Assembly (NCBI GenBank): GCA_963789515.1
Contig: CAWBKW010000005.1
Location: 1 to 30,625 of the forward strand
From: JBAXEO01 sp963789515
Lineage (GTDB): Bacteria > Actinomycetota > Coriobacteriia > Anaerosomatales > JAAXUF01
Direction of reading: 5' to 3'
Length of the DNA stretch: 30,625 nt
Positions 8,107 through 17,819 of this stretch are shown here, one piece after another. Under the pieces are notes generated by a model. The model saw only the letters and a program-made list of their open reading frames with translations. It searched no databases and was not told the origin of the DNA. How positions within the stretch are numbered: position 1 is the first letter of the stretch; every line of letters begins with the position of its first letter. A program made the position numbers and the translations under genes.

Positions 8107-8855
8107 ACGGCTGGGGTCGCAAGGCGCTCGGCTACGTGGGGGCGCTGGCTGTCCTGCTGCTGACGTGGGCGGCGCTGTCGGCGGTCATCGACTCGCCCGC
8201 GCTGCCGGGTCCGGTCATCGCGATCCGGACGCTGATCGAGCAGTGGGCGGAGATCTGGCCGCAGATGCTGATCAGCGGTGCTCGCGTGGTGGTCGCGATG
8301 GTGATCGGGACGGCGCTCGCCGTGCCGCTCGGCCTGTGGCTCGGGCGCTCGCCGCGGGCGGACGCGGTCGCGGCGCCGATGATCTTCCTGCTGTACCCGA
8401 TTCCCAAGGTCGTCTTCCTGCCGGTGCTGCTCGTGCTGCTCGGCTTGGGGAACACGCCCAAGATCGCGCTGATCGCGCTGATCGTCTTCTTTCAGATACT
8501 GGTGACCGCGCGCGACGCCGCCAAAGCGGTGCCTGACGGGAGCGTCGTGTCGGTGCGCTCGCTGGGGGCGTCGCGGTTCGACGTCTATCGCCACGTGGTG
8601 GTCCCGGCGTCGCTACCCGACATCTTCACGGCGCTCCGCATCGGGACCGGAACCGCGATCGCGGTGCTGTTCCTCGCCGAGTCGATCGCCGGCACCAACG
8701 GGCTGGGCTACTACATCGTCGATGCCTGGGGGCAGATCGACTACCCCGCGATGTTCGCTGGCATCATCGCGATGGCCTTGCTCGGCGTCGTGCTCTACGA
8801 GACGCTCGACGCGATCGAGGCGTGGGCGACCAGGTGGCGTACGGCAGGGCGGTAG
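8103..8855 (+). CDS. ABC transporter permease (SsuC/TauC-like)
   Basis: A 250-residue membrane protein with about six TM segments. The GTG start at 8103 overlaps the TGA of the ATPase in GTGA. The coupling loop that contacts the ATPase is visible as VRSLGASRFDVYRHVVVPASLPDIF (two parts, ~150-174), the EAA-type motif with its conserved Gly. It belongs to the BPD_transp_1 family of the nitrate/sulfonate/taurine class. It ends 9 bases before the convergent SulP gene. Confidence 0.93.
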   Translation: MNGWGRKALGYVGALAVLLLTWAALSAVIDSPALPGPVIAIRTLIEQWAEIWPQMLISGARVVVAMVIGTALAVPLGLWLGRSPRADAVAAPMIFLLYPIPKVVFLPVLLVLLGLGNTPKIALIALIVFFQILVTARDAAKAVPDGSVVSVRSLGASRFDVYRHVVVPASLPDIFTALRIGTGTAIAVLFLAESIAGTNGLGYYIVDAWGQIDYPAMFAGIIAMALLGVVLYETLDAIEAWATRWRTAGR

Positions 8856-8864
8856 GCGGCCGCT

Positions 8865-10514
8865 TCAGCCCGCCGACGGAGGCGTGACGGCCTCGATCGC
8901 TTCGGCCAGCGTGGCTGTCGCTGCAACCGGGACGGTGCCCGTGATCTCGGAGCGCGCGAGACGCGTCGCGACCTCGTCTGTGGCGCAGCAGAGGGCGACC
9001 GAAACGCCCCGCTTCTCGAGCGCGTCGACGGCATCCTTGAGCGCGACGAGCCCGGTGAGGTCGATGAAGGGCACGTTGGCGAGCTTGAGCACGATTGCGT
9101 CGCGGATCGGTGTCGGTATGCAGTAGCGCGCTCTCGAACTCCTCCACGGCCCCGAAGAAGAACGGGCCATCGACGGTGAAGACCAGGACTCCCTCGGGCA
9201 CGCGCTCGGCCTGCTCGGCGGTGAGCCGAGACGAGAGCTCGGGACCTTCCAACGAGCGGACCTCGACGGCCGACGGTCATCCGGCGGAAGAAGTTCAGCA
9301 GCGCCAGGATCACGCCGACTTCGACGGCGACGGAGATGTCGGCGAAGACGCAGAGTATGAGCGTGATGAGCATGACGCCGACGTCGGAGCGCGGCGCTCG
9401 GCGTGCGACGCGAGCGACGCGGGCGATCTGACTCATGTTGAACGCCACGACGAAGAGCACTGCGGCGAGCGTCGTCAGCGGAACGTTGAAGGCGAGCGGG
9501 GCAAGCAGCACCAGGACCAGCAGGACCGTGGCCGCATGGGCGAGCCCGGCGACAGGGCTGCTGCCGCCGTGGCGGATGTTCGTGGCCGTGCGCGCGATTG
9601 CGCCGGTGGCTGCGAACCCGCCGAACAGGCCGGCACCGAGGTTGGCGACGCCCTGGCCGACGAGCTCCTGGTTGGGGTCGTGTCTGGTGCCGAGCATGCC
9701 GTCGGCGACGGTCGCCGAGAGCAACGACTCTATGGCGCCCAAGAGCGCCACCGCGACCGCGGGCTGCAGCAGTCCGACGAGGGTGCCGAACGTCGCGCGC
9801 GGGAGCGCGAACGGCGGCAGTCCGCGCGGGATTCCGCCAAAGGCCGAGCCGATGGTGGCGACGCCCTCGGGGTGCGTGAGGGTCACGAACACCGTCGCGG
9901 CAACGAGGGCCACCATGGGAGACGGGACCTTGCTCGCAAACGGGATCTTCGGCCAGAGCGCGACGATCAGAAGGCTGGCGATACCCAGTGCGGTCGTGGC
10001 CGGCTGCGCGTGGGCGAAGCGACGCAAGCAGTTGTGGAAGCTGCTCGAAGAGCGTCGCGCCGGCCGTCTTCGGGAGGCCGAAGAAGTTGCCCCACTGGCC
10101 CACGAATATGACGATCGCGATGCCTGCGGTGAAGCCCAGCACCACGGACTCAGGGATGAAGCGGATGACGCCGCCGAGTTTGGCCAGCCCCAGCAGCAGG
10201 AGCATCGCCCCGGCCAGCAGCGTCACGATCTGAAGTCCGACCAGCCCGTACTTGGTAGTGACGCCGAAGAGGAGGACCGCGAACGCGCCGGTCGGCCCTG
10301 CGATCTGAACGCGCGTTCCACCGAGCAGCGTGACGAGCAGCCCGGCGATGAGCGCTGTGTAGAGGCCCTGCTCCGGCTTGGCGCCGGATGCGATCGCGAA
10401 CGCCATGGCGAGGGGTAGCGCGACGACGCCGACGACGACGCCGGCCGAGATGTTGCGCCTGAGCGACCCACGTTTGAAGAGGCCGGCACGCCACGCTTCG
10501 ATGATCGAAGGCAC
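8865..10514 (-). CDS. SulP-family inorganic anion permease with C-terminal STAS domain, frameshifted
   Basis: About 550 residues after joining frames. The start is GTG 10514 with TTGGAG upstream. The SulP core begins GVVVGVVALPLAMAFAIASG, with QIAGPTGAFAVL, then IESLLSATVADGMLGTRHDPN, ELVGQGVANLGAGLFGG and TATNIRHGGSSPVAG, all characteristic of the SLC26/SulP fold. A STAS domain closes the protein (GVLVFTVDGPFFFGAVEEF; VPFIDLTGLVALKDAVDALE), where DLTG takes the place of the usual D-x-S-G phosphorylation loop. Frame changes are needed near 10023, 9285 and 9108. SulP proteins move sulfate, bicarbonate or other anions; the anion here is not determined. Divergent from yhaO with 185 bases between. 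Confidence 0.88.
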   Translation of the reverse strand: MPSIIEAWRAGLFKRGSLRRNISAGVVVGVVALPLAMAFAIASGAKPEQGLYTALIAGLLVTLLGGTRVQIAGPTGAFAVLLFGVTTKYGLVGLQIVTLLAGAMLLLLGLAKLGGVIRFIPESVVLGFTAGIAIVIFVGQWGNFFGLPKTAGATLFEQLPQLLASLRPRAAGHDRTGYRQPSDRRALAEDPVCEQGPVSHGGPRCRDGVRDPHAPRGRRHHRLGLWRNPARTAAVRAPARDVRHPRRTAAARGRGGALGRHRVVALGDRRRRHARHQTRPQPGARRPGRRQPRCRPVRRVRSHRRNRAHGHEHPPRRQQPCRRARPCGHGPAGPGAACPARLQRSADDARRSALRRGVQHESDRPRRSRRTPSAALRRRRHAHHAHTLRLRRHLRRRRSRRDPGAAELLPPDDRRPSRSARWKVPSSRLGSPPSRPSACPRESWSSPSMARSSSGPWRSSRARYCIPTPIRDAIVLKLANVPFIDLTGLVALKDAVDALEKRGVSVALCCATDEVATRLARSEITGTVPVAATATLAEAIEAVTPPSAG

Positions 10515-10641
10515 GATGCTCCAAGGAATTGGAACGCGAAAGGATACCCCTACCGTAGCACACGCCTGTGTGGCGCCCTCGGCTTGAGCATCGAACGGTG
10601 GCCCACGCCAGGGTCCTCGGCCGATTGTCAGCGCACTGGTC

Positions 10642-10647
10642 TAGAAT
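10642..10647 (+). promoter_or_regulatory. Possible -10 box for the yhaO-yhaN operon
   Basis: TAGAAT lies 52 bases upstream of the TTG start of the nuclease gene. TTGTCA (10625-10630) is only 11 bases away, too close for a standard -35 box. Low confidence. Confidence 0.25.
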
Positions 10648-10699
10648 CGCAGGAGGCGCCCGGGGAGGCGTCGACAGCACCAAGCCGAGGAGCACACCG

Positions 10700-11958
10700 T
10701 TGAGTGATGGCGTCAGGTTCGTCCATGCCGCAGACCTGCATCTGGGGGCGCCGTTCGGCGGTGTGAGTGCCGAGGACGCTCGCATCGGAGCCGCACTGGC
10801 GCAGGCGACCTTCTCGGCATTCGACCGGATCATCGACGTCTGTCTCGAGCGCGAAGCGCGGTTCCTGGTCATCGCCGGCGATGCGTACAACGCCGCGGAC
10901 TCGAGTCTGGCGGCCCAACTGCACTTCCAGTCCGGGATGCGTCGGCTGGCCGAGGCGGGTATCGAGGTCTTCGTGGTGCACGGCAACCACGACCCTGCGA
11001 ACGGCTGGTCGGCGGGCTCGCGTTGCCCGAGAGCGTGCACGTGTTCCCCACCGACCGCGTCGGCCGGTTCGAGGTCGAAGTCGACGGCGAGGTGGTCGCC
11101 GTCGTCTACGGCCGCAGCTTCGCCCGCGCGGCAGAACTCGAGAACCTCGCGTTGGGCTACTCGCGGCAGCCGGGCGATCCGGTCGCCATCGGCGTGCTGC
11201 ACGCCAACATCGGCAGCACGGCCGGCTACGACCCCTACGCGCCGGCGACGCTTGACGACCTGCGCAACGCGCGGATGGACTACTGGGCGCTCGGCCACAT
11301 CCACAAGCAGGACATCCTGTGTCGCGATCCCTGGGTCGTCTACCCGGGCAGTTCGCAGGGGCTCAACCCCAAGGAGACCGGGCCGCACGGCTGCATGGTC
11401 GTCGAGCTGGGCCCCGGGGGCGTCGTCGGCGTCGAGCCGGTCGAGACGGCGCCCATCGGATGGGCACAGATCGACTGCGATGTGTCGGAGGCCGCGGGCA
11501 TCGAGGAGGTCAGCGAGGTTCTCGGCCGGGCATGCGACACCGTCCGAGCCGAGCAGAACCGGCCGTGTGTGGTGCGCGCCACGCTCGTCGGGCGCACCGC
11601 CGCTCACGGCGAACTCGCTCGCCCGGGCCTGCTGGCCGAGCTCTCCGACAACCTGAGGCGTGAGCAGTCGGCGGGCAGCCCCTGGCTGTGGCTCGACCGC
11701 GTTGCCGACACCACCTCGGCGACGCTCGATCTCGATGCCGTCCGGGCGGGCGCGGAGTTCTCGGCAGAGCTGGTCAGCATCGCTGACGAGCTTGCTGCGG
11801 ACTCGGCCGGGCTGCAGGCACTCCTCGACGAGTTGACGGCTCCCATCGAGACGTCACTGCCCGGCTACCGACCGGGAATCGACTCAGATGAGGTGCTCAG
11901 GCTGGCCCGCGATGCCGCGCTCGATCTGTTGCTGGCAGAGGGCGGTGAGCGCTCGTGA
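10700..11958 (+). CDS. DNA repair metallophosphoesterase, YhaO/SbcD-like, one frameshift
   Basis: The nuclease half of an SbcCD-type complex; its family cuts DNA ends and hairpins with Mn2+. The start is TTG 10700 with GAGGAG 7 bases upstream. Phosphoesterase motifs in order: FVHAADLHLGAPF (motif I), FLVIAGDAYN (motif II), EVFVVHGNHDP (motif III), GVLHANIGS, and WALGHIHKQ (GH-x-H). One base appears lost near 11010, since GNHDPANGW continues in the next frame as LALPESVHVFPTD. After the catalytic domain a capping/ATPase-binding region runs to residue ~420. The Asn-to-Tyr style GDAYN replaces the more common GDLFD-type block, as in YhaO-type proteins. The stop overlaps the GTG start of the ATPase gene. 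Confidence 0.88.
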
Positions 11959-14486
11959 AGCTCACAAGGATCGACGCCCTGCGCTTCGGCGCGCTGGAGG
12001 ATGCGTGTCTGTCCGGATTCGGTGACGGCCTCAGCATCGTCCTGGGCCCCAACGAGTCGGGCAAGAGCACCTTCACGGCGTTGGCGCGCCACGTGTTGTA
12101 CGGGTTCCCTGACGGGCGCAGCAAGGAGAGATCGTATCGGCCGCGCTCGGGGGATCGGGCCGGGCGACTGGTGTTCGCCGACACTGACGGCGAGTGGGCG
12201 ATCGAGCGTGTCGAAGGCAAGAGTCGCGGCGCGGTGGCCATCAGCGCACTCTCGGGTGCCGAACGTCCCGCGCTCCTCGGCGAGCTGGTCGGGGGCGTGA
12301 GCGAGCAGTCCTTCCAGGCGATCTTCGCGTTCGGACTCGACGACCTGCCGATAGCACGCAGCGGCAGCGCCAACGATGACATCGTGGCGCAGCTCTACGC
12401 CGCCGGGGCCGGACTGGCGGTCAACCCGATGGACGTACGCGCCGCACTCGAAGCCCGCGCCATGGCGCTGTACGCGTCCGGACGGCAGAAGCCCGTGGTC
12501 AACACCCTCGTCTCCGAGATTCGCTCGGTGAAGCAGGAGATCCGGGAACTCGAGAACGAGGCCCGGAGCTACGCCGGCGAGCAGTCGCGCCTGCGGGAGC
12601 TGTCCGAGCGTCTTGCCCCGCTCAAGGCGCGCCGTGATGAGCTCGAGCGATCCTCACGCGCGCTCGACCGCGATGCCCAGAGTCTGGCAGTCGCGATCGA
12701 ACAGGCATCTACGCTCCGTGGCGAACTGGCCGAACTCGATACAGCCATCGTCGACCTGCAGCGCGGCGTCGAGGTCATCGATGTCGACGAGCGCGTGATC
12801 GCCGTGGCCCCCGAACTCCGTGCACTCATCGGCGAGACGTCAGGATTCCGCCAGCGTCTCGACGCCATCGCCAATGCCGAGAACTCCGCCGACGACACCG
12901 AGCGTCGAATAGCAGCGGGCCCCGCAATCCCGCAGGGAGCCCGAGACAGCGCTGAGAACCGAGCCGCCGTCGAAGCATGGCGCGACCGGCTGGCGGCGCT
13001 GCAGGCGGACGTCGCAGCCGCCGATCGCGCGGCGACCGCCAGTTCCGCCAACGCGGCGGGAGCCGAGTCAGTCGCCGAGGGCCCGACCGCGAACGCCGCA
13101 GCCTCCGGACGGGCGCTGCCGCTCACCTTCGCGAGCGTCGCCATCGTACTCGGCGTCGCCTTTCTCGCGGCCGGCCTGCTCATCGCTCCGCCGCAGACGC
13201 TCGTCTCGGCCCTGGGCGCCGCGGTGGCGGTGCTCGGCGTCGTGGGGCTCGTCATCGTGTTCCTGCGCGGCGGCTCCTCGTCCCAGGCGCTACCGCTGAC
13301 CGCCGATGCCGCGCGGTTGCGCGCGGATGCCGAGGCCTCGCGGGTGCTCGCCGAGACTGCGGCCGCGCGCCTTGACGCCGCCAAGGCCGAATGGCGTGCC
13401 TGGCTTGCCGAGCGCGCCCTCGACGTGCACGGGGACGACCCGGCTGCGGTCCGCCAGCTGCTGGACGAGATCAAGGACCGCGACACGCTGGCGGCCCAGG
13501 CCGCTGACTACCGCGCCGTGGCCGCCCGCGAACGTGAGAAGGCTGAGGAATGGGTGCTACGCCTCGTCGACCTGGTGCGGAGCTTCGATGACAAGGCCGG
13601 ACAGATTCCGCCGCTGTCCGCCGCCACGGAACTTGCGGCGCGAGCGGAGACCGCCCTCACTCGTGCTCAGAGCGCTCAGGAAGAGCGCGCGGCCGTCATC
13701 CGCGATATCTCGACGGCTGGTGTTGCCCGGCAGGGCCTGGCGGAGCGAGTCGAGGCTGCTTCAGCGGCCATCGCTGCGATCTGCGCCGAGCGTGCTCTGG
13801 ATCCGGCGGATCCGCTCTCGGACATCCAGGCGCGCGCCGAGTCCACCAGCGTGGAGCGGGCCGAACTCGAAGAGGAGTACGAACGCGTCGCCGATGAGCA
13901 CTCGGGTCTTCGTGCAAGACTCGACACCGAGGGGCGCGGCGACCGCATGACGCGTGCCCGACAGCGGCTGGAGGGTCTGGAAGCCCAGGCGGCCGTCGCC
14001 GCCGACGGCTATCTCATCTCGGCAGTCGGGGTGCGCCTGCTCGATCGCGCGCGAGAGCGCTTCGACCGGGTGCGCCAGCCCGAGGTCGTTCGCGTGGCCG
14101 GGAAGGTGTTCTCGGCGATGACGCTCGGGCGCTACACCGACGTCCGCATTCCCCTCGACGCCGAGATCTCGGTGGTGACCGCCGACGGCAACCTCAAGCC
14201 CGCGGCCGATCTGTCGCAAGGAACCGCCGAGCAGCTCTACCTCGCGCTCCGAGTCGGGCTCATCTCGTCGCTGGGTCAGCTCGGCCAGAACCTGCCTGTT
14301 CTCATGGACGACATCGCGGTGAACTACGATCCCGAGCGTCTCGTCGCGGCCTCGGCGGCGATCGCCGAGCTGTCTCGAGTGCGGCAGACGATCCTGTTCA
14401 CCTGCCACGCGGCGACCGCCGAGGTAATGCTGGGATCGGTCCCCGGCTCCAAGCTGCTGTCTCTCGACCGGTGTGAGCTGCGCTAG
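11955..14486 (+). CDS. YhaN/SbcC-like AAA ATPase with coiled coil and two TM segments
   Basis: An 843-residue partner of the preceding nuclease, coupled by GTGA overlap. The N-lobe begins KLTRIDALRFGALEDACL and carries Walker A GPNESGKST (31-39). Long charged, Ala/Glu/Arg-rich coiled-coil arms (~165-385 and ~450-690) flank a strongly hydrophobic pair of segments (~388-438, ASVAIVLGVAFLAAGLLI and LGAAVAVLGVVGLVIVFL). The C-lobe has the ABC signature LSQGTAEQLYLALRVG (~752-767) and Walker B LPVLMDDIAVNYD (~780). From memory, YhaN-type proteins differ from SbcC in having such a TM pair and no zinc hook, and no CxxC hook is visible here. The reading frame is intact throughout. Confidence 0.9.
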   Translation: MKLTRIDALRFGALEDACLSGFGDGLSIVLGPNESGKSTFTALARHVLYGFPDGRSKERSYRPRSGDRAGRLVFADTDGEWAIERVEGKSRGAVAISALSGAERPALLGELVGGVSEQSFQAIFAFGLDDLPIARSGSANDDIVAQLYAAGAGLAVNPMDVRAALEARAMALYASGRQKPVVNTLVSEIRSVKQEIRELENEARSYAGEQSRLRELSERLAPLKARRDELERSSRALDRDAQSLAVAIEQASTLRGELAELDTAIVDLQRGVEVIDVDERVIAVAPELRALIGETSGFRQRLDAIANAENSADDTERRIAAGPAIPQGARDSAENRAAVEAWRDRLAALQADVAAADRAATASSANAAGAESVAEGPTANAAASGRALPLTFASVAIVLGVAFLAAGLLIAPPQTLVSALGAAVAVLGVVGLVIVFLRGGSSSQALPLTADAARLRADAEASRVLAETAAARLDAAKAEWRAWLAERALDVHGDDPAAVRQLLDEIKDRDTLAAQAADYRAVAAREREKAEEWVLRLVDLVRSFDDKAGQIPPLSAATELAARAETALTRAQSAQEERAAVIRDISTAGVARQGLAERVEAASAAIAAICAERALDPADPLSDIQARAESTSVERAELEEEYERVADEHSGLRARLDTEGRGDRMTRARQRLEGLEAQAAVAADGYLISAVGVRLLDRARERFDRVRQPEVVRVAGKVFSAMTLGRYTDVRIPLDAEISVVTADGNLKPAADLSQGTAEQLYLALRVGLISSLGQLGQNLPVLMDDIAVNYDPERLVAASAAIAELSRVRQTILFTCHAATAEVMLGSVPGSKLLSLDRCELR

Positions 14487-14521
14487 CGGTCTCGGAGCAC
14501 CGGTCTGTCGCTCAGGCACGC

Positions 14522-17026
14522 TCAGCCGTGTGTGGGCTTGCCGCCGGCGAACTGCAGCCGCCAGGAGTTGGCCACCACGGCGAGCGACGAGCCCGCCATG
14601 GCCGCCGCAGCAGCGACGGGCGTGAGGTGGCCCGTGGCGGCGAGCGGGATCGCCACGATGTTGTAGGTGAAGGCCCACCACAGGTTCTCGGCGATGACGC
14701 GGCGTGTGGCCGCGGCGATGTCGAGCAGGGCCGGCAACGCGGTGAGCGGCGAGTCGGGCTCTCCGTCAGCCGCGTGCTCACCCGAGAGCCCTCCCATGCC
14801 GGTCAGCACCACATCCGACGACAGGATCGCCACGTCGGAGCCGCCGCCGACAGCCACGGCGAGGTCGGCGGCCCCCAGCGCAGCGGCATCGTTGATGCCG
14901 TCGCCGATGAAGGCGACCGGGCCTTTCTCGGCGAGTGCGCGTACGACGCTCTCCTTCTCATGAGGAAGCACGTCCGCGAACACGTCCTCGATCGCCAGTG
15001 CTGTGGCGACGGAGGCGCAGGTCGCCTGCGCGTCACCGCTGACGATCGCTGCGCGGACACCGCGTTCACGCAGCGCTTCGGTCGCGGCCACGGCTTCGGA
15101 GCGAACGCCGTCCGCGAGACGGACCCCGCCTACGAGTGTCCCCCCAGCCGCCACCCAGACGATCAGGGCGCCGTCCGTGCGAGCCGCGTGCGCCTCATCC
15201 TCGAGGGGGGCAGGCACGGTGACACCCTCGGATATCAGAAGCCGCTCGTTGCCCACCACCACGCGCATGCCATCGACGCGACCCACCAGCCCGGAGCCGG
15301 GCCGCCGCTCGACACCGCTCGCTGCGAGCCGTTCGGAGTCGGTGAGCTCGCTCCTCGCCGCGCGCTCGATGGCGGCCGCCACGGGGTGCGGATCGCCCGC
15401 CTCGAGTGCAGCGGCGAGAGCGAGGATCCTGCTCGCTGCGGAGGCGGCGAGTTCCCGGGGCAGGAAGCTCACGACCTCGGGATGCCCCTCGGTCAGCGTG
15501 CCGGTCTTGTCGAACGCCACGGTGACGATGGAGCCGGCCCGCTCCAGGGCAGGCCCGCCGCGCACCAACAGGCCTCGCCGCGCTCCCGCCCCGATCGCGT
15601 TTGCGACGGCTAGCGGCGTCGCGAGCCCCAGCGCGCACGGGCAGGACACCACGAGCACCGCGACCGCCCGCTCGACGGCGCCCGAGATTCCCACGCCGGT
15701 CGCAAGCGAGATCAGCAGCGTCGCCGCCGCGATCGCGATCACCACGGGCACGAAGACACTGGCGACCGCATCGGCGACCCGTTGCGCGTGCGACTTCGCG
15801 AACGCCGCGTCCTCGGCGAGCATCGCGAGCCTTCCGGCGAGTGTCTCGGACCCGGTCCGCGCGACCCTCACCGTCAGCACGCCCGTGAGGTTGATCGTGC
15901 CGGCCCAGACCTCGTCGCCCTCAGCGACGCGGGCCGGGAGAGGTTCGCCGGTCAGCCGCGAGCGGTCGATCTCGCTCTCGCCGCCGAGCACCACGCCGTC
16001 CACCGGCACCCGTTCGCCCGGGCGCACGGCCACGATGTCGCCGGCGCCCGTGCCGGAGAGCGGCACCTGCTCGGCGCCGGCCACTCCCGCGAGCCCGCTC
16101 TTCCCATCGCTCGGGTCGGCGTGCGCTTCCCGACGCACCAGCCAGACGTTCTCGGTGGCGCCTTCCGCCAGCGCCGCGAGCGACGCACTCGCATCCCTGG
16201 TCCCCAACGCCTCAAGCCATCGGCCGAGCAGCACGATCGCCGTGATCATCGCAGCCGACTCGAAGTAGGTCGGCCCGCTGCTGGTCAGGGTCGCCCAAGC
16301 GCTGTAGAACCAAGCGGTCCACGTGCCGAGCACTACCAGCGTGTCCATGGTCGCGCGCCGGACCAGCGCCGCCCGCCACGCGCCGATCAGGAACGGCCAG
16401 CCTCCGTAGAGCAGCACCAGGGCCGAGAGAGCGCCGGCGAACAGCTCGTAGGTCTGTACGCTCGCGTACGCGCCTGCCGAGAACGCCGGCCACAGCACGA
16501 AGAACGTGGGCCACATGACCCACATCCCGATGACAGCCGACACGAACAGCCTCAGGAACAACTCGTCCGTGTCGGCAGGCGCCCGGGAGGCGTCTCGTGC
16601 GGGGACTGCCGAGTAGCCCAGCAGCGAGATGCGTTCCGTGATCGACTCCAGATCGGTCTGCTCGGGCTCCCACGTCACCCGCGCGAGCGACGCGGCATAG
16701 CTCGCCTCAGCATCGAGCACGCCGGGGAGCGCCATCAACGCGTCTTCGAGAACCAGCCCGCACGACGAGCACCACATGCCGTCCACGCGCAGTGTCTCGC
16801 GTCGTGCCCCCGCCGCCATCGCCGCGGCGGCCTTCCGGCCAGCGGATCCGGAGCTTCGAGCGCGCCGCGCCTCTGGTCCGGCGAGCAGGTCGGAGATCCC
16901 GGCGTCCTCGGCGGTGACGTACACGCGCCGGCATCCTTCGCAGCAGAAGTCATGCTCCCGGTCGCGGATCGGCCTGCCCAGGACCGGGAGTCCGCATAGG
17001 TCACACGAGCTCGATTCGGCGGCCAT
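14522..17026 (-). CDS. ccoI: Copper-translocating P1B-type ATPase, CcoI-like
   Basis: An 834-residue membrane ATPase that would export or deliver copper for cbb3 oxidase assembly. An N-terminal Cys cluster, CDLCGLP (8-14) plus FCCEGC (27-32), matches the extra metal-binding domain seen in CcoI/FixI proteins. Then comes an HMA domain with VDGMWCSSC (81-89). About eight TM helices include the ion-path motif SCPCALGLATP (~460-470). Actuator LTGEPLP, phosphorylation loop FDKTGTLTEGHPE (Asp ~506) and hinge GDGINDAAAL are all present. The terminal helices end with VVANSWRLQF. It lies 6 bases after the DsbD_2-like gene, last in the oxidase operon. The frame is intact. Cu+ is inferred from CPC and context. 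Confidence 0.92.
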   Translation of the reverse strand: MAAESSSCDLCGLPVLGRPIRDREHDFCCEGCRRVYVTAEDAGISDLLAGPEARRARSSGSAGRKAAAAMAAGARRETLRVDGMWCSSCGLVLEDALMALPGVLDAEASYAASLARVTWEPEQTDLESITERISLLGYSAVPARDASRAPADTDELFLRLFVSAVIGMWVMWPTFFVLWPAFSAGAYASVQTYELFAGALSALVLLYGGWPFLIGAWRAALVRRATMDTLVVLGTWTAWFYSAWATLTSSGPTYFESAAMITAIVLLGRWLEALGTRDASASLAALAEGATENVWLVRREAHADPSDGKSGLAGVAGAEQVPLSGTGAGDIVAVRPGERVPVDGVVLGGESEIDRSRLTGEPLPARVAEGDEVWAGTINLTGVLTVRVARTGSETLAGRLAMLAEDAAFAKSHAQRVADAVASVFVPVVIAIAAATLLISLATGVGISGAVERAVAVLVVSCPCALGLATPLAVANAIGAGARRGLLVRGGPALERAGSIVTVAFDKTGTLTEGHPEVVSFLPRELAASAASRILALAAALEAGDPHPVAAAIERAARSELTDSERLAASGVERRPGSGLVGRVDGMRVVVGNERLLISEGVTVPAPLEDEAHAARTDGALIVWVAAGGTLVGGVRLADGVRSEAVAATEALRERGVRAAIVSGDAQATCASVATALAIEDVFADVLPHEKESVVRALAEKGPVAFIGDGINDAAALGAADLAVAVGGGSDVAILSSDVVLTGMGGLSGEHAADGEPDSPLTALPALLDIAAATRRVIAENLWWAFTYNIVAIPLAATGHLTPVAAAAAMAGSSLAVVANSWRLQFAGGKPTHG

Positions 17027-17032
17027 GCGCCG

Positions 17033-17803
17033 CTACAGCGCTCCCGCCGTGGCGATGCCTTGAGCGACGGTCACGAGCCCGAGGAGTATCACCATCGCTG
17101 CAGCCGTCGGGACGAGCCATCCACGCGCGCGACTGCCGAACAGACCGCTCGCCGCACCGAAGCCGGCCAGCGCCGGGATCGTGCCGAGGCCGAAGGTCAG
17201 CATGATGACGGCCCCATACAGAGGCTCGGCGGTGGCCAGAGCGGCCACCTCGACCGGCAGCAGCGGAGCGCACGGAAGCAACCCCATCATCGCGCCGAGC
17301 GGGAAGCCCCACCAGCCGCCCGACTTCGCCAGCCGCGCGACTGTCCGGCCGAACCACGGAAGCGCCGCGATCGCCGCCGTCGGCTCAGGCAGCCGGGCCC
17401 TGCGACCGCGGATCCACGCGACGAGCAGGAGCACGCCCATGGCGAGCAGCGAGAGCCCTGCGGCGAGTTTCAGGAAGCGGCTGACGGCGACCGGAGAGAA
17501 CGGCCCGGACAGCGTCGCGAAGACCCCCGCCTCGCCGAGCAGCCCCAGCAACGCCCCCAGAGACGCGTACATGGTCAGCCGGCCCAGGTGGTAGGCCACC
17601 TGGAACACTCCGACACCGCGCGCCGCAGACCGCGTCGTAGCGGCCCCGGCGCCACAGGCCGCCCCATCGGTGAGACTCGCCGCGGCGACAAGCGGGCCGC
17701 ACATCAACAGGCAGTGCCCGAAGCCGCCGGTAAGCCCGAGCAAGAAGGCGCCCCAGAGTGAGAGCGCTCCGAGGCTTGCCGACATCTGGTGTCCCATGTC
17801 CAC
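17033..17803 (-). CDS. DsbD_2 / TauE-SafE-like membrane protein linked to cbb3 oxidase
   Basis: A 256-residue protein with about six TM helices. The first carries GGFGHCLLMCGP (Cys31 and Cys35), and a later one GAMMGLLPCAPLLP, the paired Cys/Pro pattern of the DsbD_2 group often labelled sulfite exporter TauE/SafE. Such proteins commonly sit beside ccoI and ccoS, where a copper or thiol role in oxidase maturation is suspected. The extreme N-terminus MDMGHQM is Met/His-rich and could bind copper. The start is GTG 17803; ATG 17797 is an alternative. Sulfite export is unlikely from context. Family call firm, role inferred. Confidence 0.82.
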   Translation of the reverse strand: MDMGHQMSASLGALSLWGAFLLGLTGGFGHCLLMCGPLVAAASLTDGAACGAGAATTRSAARGVGVFQVAYHLGRLTMYASLGALLGLLGEAGVFATLSGPFSPVAVSRFLKLAAGLSLLAMGVLLLVAWIRGRRARLPEPTAAIAALPWFGRTVARLAKSGGWWGFPLGAMMGLLPCAPLLPVEVAALATAEPLYGAVIMLTFGLGTIPALAGFGAASGLFGSRARGWLVPTAAAMVILLGLVTVAQGIATAGAL

Positions 17804-17819
17804 GGTCTGTGCTCGGCGG

